The notes beneath the pieces are model-generated. The model did not search any database. It was not told the origin of the DNA and saw nothing but the letters and a program-made list of their open reading frames with translations. 64,000 nucleotides of DNA from positions 693,133 through 757,132 of the forward strand of contig KN805380.1 of the NCBI GenBank assembly GCA_000818945.1. Reading direction: 5' to 3'. The DNA comes from Schizochytrium sp. CCTCC M209059 (lineage: Eukaryota > Sar > Bigyra > Thraustochytrida > Thraustochytriidae). Below, one piece after another: positions 37,601 to 45,978 of this stretch (the first letter of the stretch is position 1; every line of letters starts with the position of its first letter). Made by a program: the position numbers and the translations under genes.

Positions 37601-38405
37601 TTTGCTCCGTGAGCTCGACCTTGTTCAAGTCAAGGGTAAAGAGCAGGCGGCCCGCATTTTCGAAGTCGTCTTGCAAAAAGAACCGATCGAGTGCAAGTTC
37701 TTGGCGCCATACGTGGCGACAGAGACGGACAGCGATAGTGATAGCGAAAGCGACGAAGAGGAAGACGAGGATGAGGATGAGGATGGAGAATCCAACGCCG
37801 ATAAGGAAAATGCACAAAACGATGCCACGGATCAGCGAAGAAAAAGACGGGACGCTCGGGCCAGTGCCGATGCTGGCAAACGCGATAAATTAAGACGGCG
37901 GCAGGGCAAGAATAACAAATTCTTTTTCACGTCGTTCAGACCCTTGCTCCCCAAAGCGGCGCCGACGCCACCTCCTCGAGACTCGGACGCTTCGGATAGC
38001 CCACAGAGCGAGCCGCTCGACCAAGAGTCCTCGCAAGGATCCCATCTGACGCTGAATGGCGAGTCGAGCGGCGCAGGACGAAGACTATATGCAACGCCTA
38101 CGATGGAGTCTCAGGCGGATGTCATCAAGAGCTTCCATCCTGTGACCGAGATGCCGATACTAGCACGTGAGACTGCTCGTATCAATCGTTTTGAGGTGGC
38201 CTTGCACGCATTTCAGGAGGGCCGCTTTCGAATCGCGGAGCGGACTCTTTTGAGCGTCTCGGATCTGGACGGCGATCTCAACACAGCGGAAACACTGCTG
38301 TTAGAGCGCACTCGCGAACAACTTGAGCGTTTTGGTGTCGATGCGATCGATGCGCAGGAGCAGGGTTGGACCGGCGTCAATACGCTGGCTTCCAAGAGCT
38401 TTTGA
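34668..38405 (+). CDS. Two-pass membrane class III adenylate/guanylate cyclase (1245 aa)
   Basis: Class III cyclases make cAMP or cGMP. A 256-residue acidic cytosolic N-terminus is followed by a membrane helix (about 257-277, ALVLFGAIIIIVVQHFF), a large lumenal or extracellular region of about 430 residues with many N-glycosylation sites (a possible Cache-like sensor), a second helix (about 711-733, GLILLTLVLSYVIAALLA) and a HAMP-like ARPIRRLTSEIRRL. The cyclase domain spans about 813-990, with both metal aspartates (D820 in FSDIQGFT, D864 in IQGDGLLAFW). The base-selecting position is Glu860, as in guanylate cyclases, but the second position is Gly in KFGSLGD, so the substrate is uncertain. 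An acidic tail with a Ser/Asp/Glu run follows. A longer in-frame ATG exists at 34572; I chose 34668 because it has a better context and the upstream part is repeat-derived. Confidence 0.93.
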   Translation: MEDERDAVTKRPTTQDKRDDEKSASERTLRSEEDAEERQQLLQEQNGDERQENEDDCAGPQLDAKETAFGGEAERENPTSHFNEPPGLSNIASSPPLGGRGPGILYDAEKKVSWTEGISQAAMSAPADLEAQDAVLNEEFATRMARTQSVMASVQKRMHSLSQLGQEIDMLTPGDASSNGPVLDQAAWAAAAGMASDQSDSMYSTGRWSAGDSRILRRRKSKLEIDIERNIRQNRERTCWCLCNRAAQFQLRDAIMYPFMALVLFGAIIIIVVQHFFTQRIQDTYEQSCNSSLNVFINTSLFVELENSRTQLASTLQATVSLIDLSIISGSFQTILSTLTLMDSLQQATDNTTLISSLTSNMLFQTLNSSFVSLVAGGAIVQASNSGTDFTDINPDAFIFDRQVVSASFTLARSESDNDLMLWELDRTDGSPIEPGQVIPLDAFSLSGLSSQLHVLSEAGNTSRSFGAYTNFGYWLDGYLDPSLTYGFLLTYPISFCGTYSCFQGYAQTNVLTSAISAVSLSVLRSVQNESAATSLSCPQCAQFFYVLESVPSLESDINQTGLLVGGAVDGRELNITAPVFAMNYTESEIVRQYTNVVENLNLEANESITVIRNASDGTLCNVSDDDADFDANLDQLYRDCVVLTVGPLSGESTDDNFPVLYPFIWRAVLAVPVSWSIVNYTNALQEPREQLQRSTEETNQVLQKLAGTSAGVEVGLILLTLVLSYVIAALLARPIRRLTSEIRRLTKLEFRNKGAVMPREERSRIKEVARTQREFVKMYYALETFARFVPAAVVRNILRTKRGRRLNVKERVVTTMFSDIQGFTSIAEKLERVDLMYLITRYLTAMTAIVEQYEGVVAEIQGDGLLAFWNTPETIDDHATKALSAAIAQQQYLRTLSVQFQEEFKEKYDLGEFRVRIGIHTGPVLSGTIGSLTKYKFGSLGDAVNMASRLEGLSKLYGTQIICSEDTLSLCAFRHSFLLRELDLVQVKGKEQAARIFEVVLQKEPIECKFLAPYVATETDSDSDSESDEEEDEDEDEDGESNADKENAQNDATDQRRKRRDARASADAGKRDKLRRRQGKNNKFFFTSFRPLLPKAAPTPPPRDSDASDSPQSEPLDQESSQGSHLTLNGESSGAGRRLYATPTMESQADVIKSFHPVTEMPILARETARINRFEVALHAFQEGRFRIAERTLLSVSDLDGDLNTAETLLLERTREQLERFGVDAIDAQEQGWTGVNTLASKSF

Positions 38406-38594
38406 TTGTTTTGTTTTATTTTATTGTCTTTTGTTTTGGTGTTGTAATCTTGAAGAAAAAAAAAAGAAAAGAAGAGGGATTATGGGAGCATCGGATTCGC
38501 TCACCTGGTGCTGGTCTTCACTTTCACATCTAATTGTGGCAGGTCCACGTTCGCCGCTCGATGCACGCATCGCCCAGCTCGCCCTCCGTGTACA
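38406..38594. other. 3' region of the cyclase gene
   Basis: T-rich then A-rich DNA typical of a 3' untranslated region, followed by the uS12-like fragment. No separate gene is seen. Confidence 0.5.
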
Positions 38595-38705
38595 ATTACC
38601 TACAATCCTGGAAAAGGTCATCGTCTACTGGAGCATTCATCTGTTCTTGTCCGAGGAGAGAGGACCAAAGATCTGCCTGGAGTGTGGTACAAAGTAATAA
38701 GACGG
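38595..38705 (+). pseudogene. rps12: Fragment of organelle/bacterial-type ribosomal protein uS12
   Basis: Thirty-seven codons read TYNPGKGHRLLEHSSVLVRG then ERTKDLPGVWYKVIRR. This matches the conserved block of uS12 (Y-x-P-G-x-G-H-x-L-x-E-H-S-x-V-L-V-R-G-x-R-x-K-D-L-P-G-V-x-Y). The open frame runs 38508-38804 without an ATG. Upstream of the block the same frame can be laid against uS12 without gaps but conservation is poor, and the essential C-terminal RSKYG segment is missing. Codons are more AT-rich than in the neighbours, suggesting an organelle origin. A CTAAT...GGCAG acceptor-like word at about 38529-38540 leaves open a spliced gene, but no partner exon is visible. The fragment sits 220 bp from the edge of the VWA cluster. 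Confidence 0.65.
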
Positions 38706-38927
38706 GCTAATTGTCACCCACCCATCCCTTCGCCAAGCTCGGACTGCCAAAGAATGCCCAAATCCATCGCGCCGCATAGCATCCATCAATCGCGATGGAG
38801 TTGAGCAGCACCTCCTACCGAGCCCTAGCATCCCTGCCCCTTGCAACTGTCCGCCAAGCCGCGAGCAGGCACGCGCTCCCCGTGACAACACGACAGGGGA
38901 ACGCTGCACCTCCGCATATGTTTTCAC
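38706..38927. other. Spacer between the uS12 fragment and the VWA cluster
   Basis: A plus-strand frame from 38795 begins with a basic, Ser/Ala/Leu-rich stretch (MELSSTSYRALASLPLATVR) that looks like a mitochondrial presequence, but it runs into the antisense of the VWA gene, so it is either a truncated 5' exon or chance. Confidence 0.3.
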
Positions 38928-40976
38928 TTACTTTCGAGCTCCGTGGACAGCAACCGCAACAGGTAAGTCTTCCTCATTAGCATCGTTGACGCTTTCCGAA
39001 GAGCTTGCGGATCCTCGACACCTAGCTTTCCACATTCTGTAAAGACAAAGATAGAAACACACAGTTGCCACCGCATTTGCTACCAAAAAAAGATATTCCC
39101 ACCATCTCGTATCACCATTTCCTTCTTGCGTTGCAAAGGCACAGTCATCAAAGTCTGTCGCGCAGTCTTGCAAGATGATGTCATTGAATCGGTTCGCATT
39201 AGGTGGCGGACATGACGTGGCGTTGAAAGCAATATTCGTGTTCTCACAAGAGTCCACGTCCCCGTCTCCGGGACACAGCGCTTCAGTACCTACGGCTTGA
39301 CGAAGTTTCTTCAAGGCACAGCTGTCAATGACACTTTGCAAACCGCAACGCTCCGCTTGTCCACGGACAAGCTCCACAAAGCTGTGATAAGCGTAGTTGC
39401 TACACGTCCGCAGTTGCTGTGGGTCGACAATGAGGTTTAGATCGACACAGTTTACGCCCTGAAGAACCGTTTCAGATGTAGTCGTATCAAAGATTGCTGT
39501 GCAGCCCCCGAGAAGCTCGGCGCCAGTAACCGCATCCGTGTACTGGACCCAGTTCACCGCACATGGGTCCGCGAGCTGCACAAAGTACTGATAGTAGCTG
39601 GACATCACGTCTGGCAGCTCATCTGCATGGGAGACGTTGTAAAAGATTCCGTTCGTGGAACATGCCATAGTCTGCAACGGCGCAAAAATCGCACCCGAGC
39701 CGAGCGCGTACGAGAAAATGATCACATCCGACGGAATATAGCTCAACGCAGCCACGTCAAACCCTGTGCTATCTTCACCGTCTGTCATGAAAAGGATTGC
39801 CTTATTGCAAGCCGAACTGCCAGAGAGCATCTGGCCAGCTGTGCTCAGCGCTTCCTCAAACTCAGTTCCGCCTCCTGCATTCATGTTCTCTTCTGCCCAC
39901 GATGCCATAAGTTCTAATTCCTCTTCAGTCGTCGTTCTCAACGAGGAGGAGTATTGCGCTGCGATGCCGTCCGCAAAGAGAATGATGTTGGCCCGATCGA
40001 CCCAGGTGAGCGTTCGAAGCACAGCCTTGACAGCGTCGCGCGCGAGCGCGATGCGTGTTCCAGACATGGAACCACTGACGTCAACGACTAGTACAACGTC
40101 CTTTTGTCCGCTCGCCGCGCTCGCATACCAGGGGCGTTGCCGAGCGTCAAAATCGGAGCTGCAAAACTCAGTCGCAGGCCACTGTACCATGGCACCCGTG
40201 CTTTGCGATCCAAAGTACTGGTATGCGATGCGACGATCGTCATTGTACTCCTTGGCCGCGGTGCGACGATACGTCGAAGTGATATAGCCCGCCATGCAGG
40301 AGAGCTCCTCAATCTCGTCTGCCGAGGCCACGTTTTCGAGGTTGGGATTGAAAACCACGTTCACACCGCGCGCGTCAATGGGTTGTCCCCAGCATTCGTT
40401 GTCTTCGCACGTCGCGCAGCCATCGCAGCTGGAGACGAGATTGCACTCTTCTGTCGCGCCTGTCTGCACGAGATCCCGCACTTGCTGCACGTTTTCCTCG
40501 AGAGCCTGCTTGGCGCTGAGAACATAGGCCTCCACCAGAGCGATGAGGTCGGTCATGCTGCGCGGTACATCGTCCGTTGCCCAGGTGATGAAAGAGTTGA
40601 TGGAGCCGCACGTCTCGTACGAGTAGTATAGACCATAGCCCGGAAAGTACGAGGACTCGTATGGATCGCTCGAGCATGAGCTGTCCACGAAGCAGAAGCT
40701 CTGATCGCAAAAGTCAGGAGGGAAGAGTGTCGAGCAAAAGGGGTCAAGGTCCTCATCATGCGCCGCGCACTCATTGAGTCCGTAGGAGAGAGGGTAGCAG
40801 TACCTTATTCCACCGTCTTCATAGTACAAGCAGTTCTCGGCCTCGTCGTAGAGGTCAGACTGGCGCAGCGCCAGGGGGAACTCCGTCAAACACTCGCAGC
40901 CCACCTCGGCTGCTTCCGTCACGACCGGTACCACGCAGAGCGCTGCGAGCACTCTGAAGCTTTTCGTCATTGCCAT
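38928..40976 (-). CDS. Alpha-2/delta-like VWA_N-VWA type I membrane protein, copy A (682 aa)
   Basis: Architecture: signal peptide (1-22), Cys-rich ectodomain, a VWA_N-like region ending in AYQYFGSQSTG ... FDARQRPWYASAASG, a VWA domain (about 293-470), a second Cys-rich region, one membrane helix (about 629-646) and a 35-residue tail. The order and the RPWY-to-VDVSGSM junction match calcium-channel alpha-2/delta subunits. The metal site is complete: D299, S301 and S303 in DVSGSMS, T371 in GGGTEF, D399 in MTDGED. It should bind a ligand or partner outside the cell in a divalent-cation-dependent way; a channel-subunit role is only an analogy. The tail ends EEDLPVAVAVHGARK. The ectodomain is nearly identical at the DNA level to copy B, and the 5' leader and signal peptide match copy C. 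Confidence 0.9.
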   Translation of the reverse strand: MAMTKSFRVLAALCVVPVVTEAAEVGCECLTEFPLALRQSDLYDEAENCLYYEDGGIRYCYPLSYGLNECAAHDEDLDPFCSTLFPPDFCDQSFCFVDSSCSSDPYESSYFPGYGLYYSYETCGSINSFITWATDDVPRSMTDLIALVEAYVLSAKQALEENVQQVRDLVQTGATEECNLVSSCDGCATCEDNECWGQPIDARGVNVVFNPNLENVASADEIEELSCMAGYITSTYRRTAAKEYNDDRRIAYQYFGSQSTGAMVQWPATEFCSSDFDARQRPWYASAASGQKDVVLVVDVSGSMSGTRIALARDAVKAVLRTLTWVDRANIILFADGIAAQYSSSLRTTTEEELELMASWAEENMNAGGGTEFEEALSTAGQMLSGSSACNKAILFMTDGEDSTGFDVAALSYIPSDVIIFSYALGSGAIFAPLQTMACSTNGIFYNVSHADELPDVMSSYYQYFVQLADPCAVNWVQYTDAVTGAELLGGCTAIFDTTTSETVLQGVNCVDLNLIVDPQQLRTCSNYAYHSFVELVRGQAERCGLQSVIDSCALKKLRQAVGTEALCPGDGDVDSCENTNIAFNATSCPPPNANRFNDIILQDCATDFDDCAFATQEGNGDTRWWEYLFLVANAVATVCFYLCLYRMWKARCRGSASSSESVNDANEEDLPVAVAVHGARK
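39121..40910 (-). repeat. Left arm of a 1.8-kb inverted repeat (VWA ectodomain)
   Basis: Pairs with 41638-43427 about an axis at 41274, with the same length and no gaps. Translations in several frames on both strands agree completely over 39627-40710 versus 41838-42921; the few differences lie near the 3' end of the genes, plus one silent change near 40750. Confidence 0.9.
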
Positions 40977-41149
40977 CTTGAAGCCTGCAACGTCGCTTTA
41001 GGCAAAGGCCGGCACGTCTCGCGAACCAACCTGAAGGTAAACAACGCAACGCAGCCCTGAACTAGCTAGACGTCGTCTCTCGGTCTCTCCTTCGCCATCT
41101 CTTGCAGCGCTACGGCTAGCTGATTCCGATTTGCAGCAGGCTGCGGCCC

Positions 41150-41198
<49 letters not shown>

Positions 41199-41565
41199 AG
41201 TCGCACTCACACGCCCAGTCGCGCGCATACAAACGCCCAGTGCTTGAGCCAGAAGCAGCCGCACCTGGCTGGTGCATCTTCTTTGTCCCGCACACCCGCA
41301 GTAGAAAGAGTGCACACGCCCACTTGCGAATGGTCCACTTCACCCTGCCGAGCCGGCGGTATGATGAATAACGCTCTGCACGTGACGCGACTGCGATCCG
41401 AACGGGAACCGGACGCGGGACAGCTCCACGGGATAACCCCGCTCAGGCTGGTAACTTGGTACGACAACTCGTGGCGTTGGAAGCAGCGCGAGACCGGCCG
41501 GCGGCAGCAAAGCAGAAACGAGCAGCACGAGAGACGAAGGGGCCTTCGCCAGAGGAGCGGGCACG
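40977..41565. promoter_or_regulatory. Head-to-head spacer of VWA copies A and B, with CTG repeat
   Basis: Both promoters should lie here. 40977-41091 is homologous to the leader of copy C (about 45881-45978), apart from a 13-bp insertion near 41043. A (TGC)n run of about 14 units lies at 41155-41198. The copy B side has no counterpart elsewhere in the window. Confidence 0.6.
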
Positions 41566-43635
41566 ATGTGGGCGAGCTTCGAGGGGATGGCGCTCATGGC
41601 GGCAACAGTCGCGACGATCCTCGTGGTAACCTCGGGAGCCGAGGAGGGCTGCGAGTGTTTGACGGAGTTCCCCCTGGCGCTGCGCCAGTCTGACCTCTAC
41701 GACGAGGCCGAGAACTGCTTGTACTATGAAGACGGTGGAATAAGGTACTGCTACCCTCTCTCCTACGGACTCAACGAGTGCGCGGCGCATGATGAGGACC
41801 TCGACCCCTTTTGCTCGACACTCTTCCCTCCTGACTTTTGCGATCAGAGCTTCTGCTTCGTGGACAGCTCATGCTCGAGCGATCCATACGAGTCCTCGTA
41901 CTTTCCGGGCTATGGTCTATACTACTCGTACGAGACGTGCGGCTCCATCAACTCTTTCATCACCTGGGCAACGGACGATGTACCGCGCAGCATGACCGAC
42001 CTCATCGCTCTGGTGGAGGCCTATGTTCTCAGCGCCAAGCAGGCTCTCGAGGAAAACGTGCAGCAAGTGCGGGATCTCGTGCAGACAGGCGCGACAGAAG
42101 AGTGCAATCTCGTCTCCAGCTGCGATGGCTGCGCGACGTGCGAAGACAACGAATGCTGGGGACAACCCATTGACGCGCGCGGTGTGAACGTGGTTTTCAA
42201 TCCCAACCTCGAAAACGTGGCCTCGGCAGACGAGATTGAGGAGCTCTCCTGCATGGCGGGCTATATCACTTCGACGTATCGTCGCACCGCGGCCAAGGAG
42301 TACAATGACGATCGTCGCATCGCATACCAGTACTTTGGATCGCAAAGCACGGGTGCCATGGTACAGTGGCCTGCGACTGAGTTTTGCAGCTCCGATTTTG
42401 ACGCTCGGCAACGCCCCTGGTATGCGAGCGCGGCGAGCGGACAAAAGGACGTTGTACTAGTCGTTGACGTCAGTGGTTCCATGTCTGGAACACGCATCGC
42501 GCTCGCGCGCGACGCTGTCAAGGCTGTGCTTCGAACGCTCACCTGGGTCGATCGGGCCAACATCATTCTCTTTGCGGACGGCATCGCAGCGCAATACTCC
42601 TCCTCGTTGAGAACGACGACTGAAGAGGAATTAGAACTTATGGCATCGTGGGCAGAAGAGAACATGAATGCAGGAGGCGGAACTGAGTTTGAGGAAGCGC
42701 TGAGCACAGCTGGCCAGATGCTCTCTGGCAGTTCGGCTTGCAATAAGGCAATCCTTTTCATGACAGACGGTGAAGATAGCACAGGGTTTGACGTGGCTGC
42801 GTTGAGCTATATTCCGTCGGATGTGATCATTTTCTCGTACGCGCTCGGCTCGGGTGCGATTTTTGCGCCGTTGCAGACTATGGCATGTTCCACGAACGGA
42901 ATCTTTTACAACGTCTCCCATGCAGATGAGCTGCCAGACGTGATGTCCAGCTACTATCAGTACTTTGTGCAGCTCGCGGACCCATGTGCGGTGAACTGGG
43001 TCCAGTACACGGATGCGGTTACTGGCGCCGAGCTTCTCGGGGGCTGCACAGCAATCTTTGATACGACTACATCTGAAACGGTTCTTCAGGGCGTAAACTG
43101 TGTCGATCTAAACCTCATTGTCGACCCACAGCAACTGCGGACGTGTAGCAACTACGCTTATCACAGCTTTGTGGAGCTTGTCCGTGGACAAGCGAAGCGT
43201 TGCGGTTTGCAAAGTGTCATTGACAGCTGTGCCTTGAAGAAACTTCGTCAAGCCGTAGGTACTGAAGCGCTGTGTCACGGAGACGGGGACGTGGACTCTT
43301 GTGAGAACACGAATATTGCTTTCAACGCCACATCATGCCCTCCACCTAATGCGAACCGATTCAATGACATCATCTTGCAGGACTGCGCGACAGACTTTGA
43401 TGACTGTGGCTTTGCATCACAAGAAGAAGACCAGATGACCGCTGTATATGTCACCATTGGTGTACTATCCCCGGTGGCGATATTCCTCGTTTTCTTTCTC
43501 TATAAAAGGTGGAGCAAAAGGGACGCTGAAGAAAGGGCTGCGAAGAGCCAAAAAGCTGCAAGCTCTTTGGGAAGCGTCAATGATGCTGATGGAGAGAACG
43601 TACTTGTTGCACGTGTTGTCCACGAATCTTCATAA
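41566..43635 (+). CDS. Alpha-2/delta-like VWA_N-VWA type I membrane protein, copy B (689 aa)
   Basis: The ectodomain from GCECLTEF (residue 28) to about residue 617 is almost identical to copy A, with changes such as Glu to Lys in RGQAKRCG and Pro to His in LCHGDGD. The metal site is intact (DVSGSMS, GGGTEF, MTDGED). The signal peptide is unrelated (MALMAATVATILVVTSG), and so is the membrane segment (AVYVTIGVLSPVAIFLVFFL), followed by a basic KRWSKRDAEERAAK stretch. The tail ends NVLVARVVHESS, keeping the VNDA and VAxxVH pattern of copy A. So the outside is shared while both ends differ, the pattern expected of recent gene conversion limited to the ectodomain. Expression signals must differ from copy A since the 5' leader is not shared. 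Confidence 0.9.
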   Translation: MWASFEGMALMAATVATILVVTSGAEEGCECLTEFPLALRQSDLYDEAENCLYYEDGGIRYCYPLSYGLNECAAHDEDLDPFCSTLFPPDFCDQSFCFVDSSCSSDPYESSYFPGYGLYYSYETCGSINSFITWATDDVPRSMTDLIALVEAYVLSAKQALEENVQQVRDLVQTGATEECNLVSSCDGCATCEDNECWGQPIDARGVNVVFNPNLENVASADEIEELSCMAGYITSTYRRTAAKEYNDDRRIAYQYFGSQSTGAMVQWPATEFCSSDFDARQRPWYASAASGQKDVVLVVDVSGSMSGTRIALARDAVKAVLRTLTWVDRANIILFADGIAAQYSSSLRTTTEEELELMASWAEENMNAGGGTEFEEALSTAGQMLSGSSACNKAILFMTDGEDSTGFDVAALSYIPSDVIIFSYALGSGAIFAPLQTMACSTNGIFYNVSHADELPDVMSSYYQYFVQLADPCAVNWVQYTDAVTGAELLGGCTAIFDTTTSETVLQGVNCVDLNLIVDPQQLRTCSNYAYHSFVELVRGQAKRCGLQSVIDSCALKKLRQAVGTEALCHGDGDVDSCENTNIAFNATSCPPPNANRFNDIILQDCATDFDDCGFASQEEDQMTAVYVTIGVLSPVAIFLVFFLYKRWSKRDAEERAAKSQKAASSLGSVNDADGENVLVARVVHESS
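41638..43427 (+). repeat. Right arm of the 1.8-kb inverted repeat
   Basis: Mirror of 39121-40910. The arms begin at the GCCGAGG just after each signal peptide and end at CAAGAAG just before each membrane segment. Confidence 0.9.
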
Positions 43636-45880
43636 TGACCACGCGAGTTCATGCTTTCATCATGCTCAAAAGATGTCGTGTCTGTTATTTTTTTTTCAGT
43701 CTTTCTCCCTTTTATATATATTTTGTTGTTGTGCTTTTCAGAGACGCTGCCTACGGGGTCTTGCCCTATACTGTTACTCCGCAAAGAGCGAAAGGGAAAT
43801 TCCGGTCTCCTTCCTTATGATGAACGTTCATGCTGTTCCAGGTTTCTTCCTTCAGGTTCGCGCACTCGAAGGTCTCCAAGCCACAGCCGTTTCCGAAGCG
43901 GGAGGTCAGCTCGAAGTGTATTCGCGACAGGCAATCAACAAGCCCCGCCCCGCTCTCTCGCTTCCCGCGTTCGCCCGTGTCCGCGTCCGCTCGACTCACC
44001 AGGCCTCGATCAGCTTGAGCCGGCTTAAGATGCGCCTCTTTCGTGCGGCTCGGTCGAGTCCAGTCCGCGGCGGGTGCCCATTCGTGGCTCGACGATCGCT
44101 TTGCCTTTCCCCTTTCGCCTTTCGCCTTCCGCCTTCCGCCTTCCGCCTTCCGCCTTCCGCCTTCCGCCTTCCGCTTTCCGCTTTTCACTTTCCATCCCAT
44201 CATCCCAGCGCCGAGATGGTCTGTGACCTCTTGAAGACTTAGCTCTTCGGATCGCCGCCGCGACGGCATCCCGCTTGCTGTCTTGCCCGCCTCCGCTGCC
44301 TCCATGGCCGGCGCGATCGTCTGCGTCTTGGCGCTGTCCGTCGTCCGCGATCGACTTTGCGATGCTCGGTCCATCGATCCTCGATCCTTCAATCTAGGTA
44401 CGCGCGGCGGCGTCTCCCGGGCGCGCGCGCACACCTACTACTTCCCACCCGCGCAGCGCGTGCACGAAACGGGACGATCAGAGCCACAGCGCCCACAGCG
44501 CCTTCAGTGCTTGGGGTGCGGGGACTCCCCCGTCGGCCGAGCACCTTAACATGTAAGTAAATCTTCTTCGCCGCGCCAGGTCTGTCTCTGTATTGAGCAG
44601 AATCGGGCAGGACGCTTGGCAGGCAAATCTGGAATGGACTCACTATCAGGCTGTGAGCGAAAGAAGAGCAGAAGATGTGGAAGCAGCAGCAGACGCAGAA
44701 GCAAACGTGATAGCCAAGAGCATCAACAAGCAAAAAGCGAAACGGAGCGTGAACGGCATCATCCGTCTCGCTCAAGTTTTCTCTTCTATGCGTTGCACTG
44801 GTCTCGGCCTTGCTATTGTAGTCATTTATCAAACCGGGCATCTTCTTTTCCTGCTCCTCGGTGGTGTGGCATCCGCAACCAGCGAATGCCATCATCAATA
44901 AAAACGTGTATCTATCGTGGCTCTGTGCGTGCTCGACTTTCCTCTCGCTCGATCGCCCGGCACAAACGCCTCCCAAGCAAACTCTTCCCCTCGTCACAGG
45001 CGCTCTATCATTTGTTTAAGGTGGGCCCTTCGGACTGCGCACGAGTCGCTCGTTGACAGTACGGGCGCGCACCTTTACAATCAATAAAAATCATACCAGC
45101 CCAGGTACGTACGTATACGTAGCTAGCCGACTGTTTGTCGTTCGCCTGGGCCCGTCCGGCTTCTGCCGCCATGGTCGCCCGTCCGTGCCAAGGCGGGCGG
45201 GAACCGCGCGGGAACTGCCAGCCCGCGTCGCGGTCGCCGGCGCGCGCGGTCGAAGCGTACGTCCAGCGCCGCCGCCGCCTCCCAGTCGAGTTGCTGCGGA
45301 CCGTATTCCTCCTCTGCGCTACGCAAGTGGTTGATGGAGCGATCGGCTGCGGCCCCACCTTCCCCCGCAGCTACCTCAGCGCAGTTTCCCCGCTCCCCCG
45401 CGCGAAATTACTGTTGTAGGCCGGAGACGGGGAGGTGGCGCGAGACAATGAGGGCGGGGGTAAGCAGGTTTCACGGCCGCAGCCTGGCAGCTGCCATGGC
45501 TGCAGCCCGGCCAGCGGGCAAGAGAGTGAGCGACCGACCGACCGCGCAGTTGGGGCCACGATGAGACCGGCAGCAGCATGGGCGAAGTTCTCTCGAGCTG
45601 GCCTTGCTTGCTTTCCAGGCCGCGCGGGGCCGCCGAGACGGGCCGGAGGGCGGGTGGAATGATGCAAGGCCGCGGTGCGGGCCCACAGCGCGCTACAGCG
45701 AGCTGGCTGCGGGTGTGCGGACTCACTTGTTAATCCATCACCTTGTCGCGGGGACCACGCGCTGCTCGCGGGTTGGCGGGCAGTCGCGCGCGCGGGGCAG
45801 CAAACCTGAAACAGGAGCGATCTCCTTGCGCTACAAGGGACGGCGCAGGATCGGCGAGGCGGCGAGCAGCGAGGCGGCGC
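43636..45880. other. 2.2-kb region between VWA copies B and C
   Basis: No gene I can support. It holds a 7-bp tandem repeat (unit GCCTTCC, 44104-44190) and palindromic TACGTA words near 45105-45120. A 38-codon minus-strand frame (44762-44646) has a good signal-peptide pattern (MPFTLRFAFCLLMLLAITFA) but ends at once, and a plus-strand frame over the same bases (44593-44901) lacks an ATG. Confidence 0.5.
44104..44190. repeat. Heptanucleotide tandem repeat, unit GCCTTCC
   Basis: About ten units, the central ones perfect, with degenerate units at both edges. Confidence 0.85.
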
Positions 45881-45978
45881 GCGACCGAGAGACGACGTCT
45901 GGCTAGTTCAGGGCTTACCTTCAGGTTGGTTCGCGAGACGTGCCGGCCTTTGCCTAAAGCGACGTTGCGGGCTTCAAG
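45881..45978 (+). promoter_or_regulatory. 5' leader of VWA copy C, homologous to that of copy A
   Basis: Starts at ACCGAGAGACGACGTCT and runs to the start codon. It matches the reverse complement of 40977-41091 except for a 13-bp GCGTTGCGTTGTT insertion in copy A and a few substitutions. Similarity stops abruptly upstream. Confidence 0.8.

Noticed and set aside
38795..38980. Plus-strand exon ending at a GTAAGT donor
   Set aside because: Its last third and the donor are antisense to the VWA copy A tail, so the splice site is probably chance. The presequence-like start is kept only as a weak observation.
40104..42444. Antisense open frames repeated in mirror positions inside the VWA genes
   Set aside because: They are shadows of the real genes. 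They were useful only as evidence that the two arms are almost identical in DNA.
43766..44434. 222-codon minus-strand frame with Lys/Arg/Gly repeats
   Set aside because: The repeats come from the 7-bp tandem array and the rest has no homology or clear codon bias.
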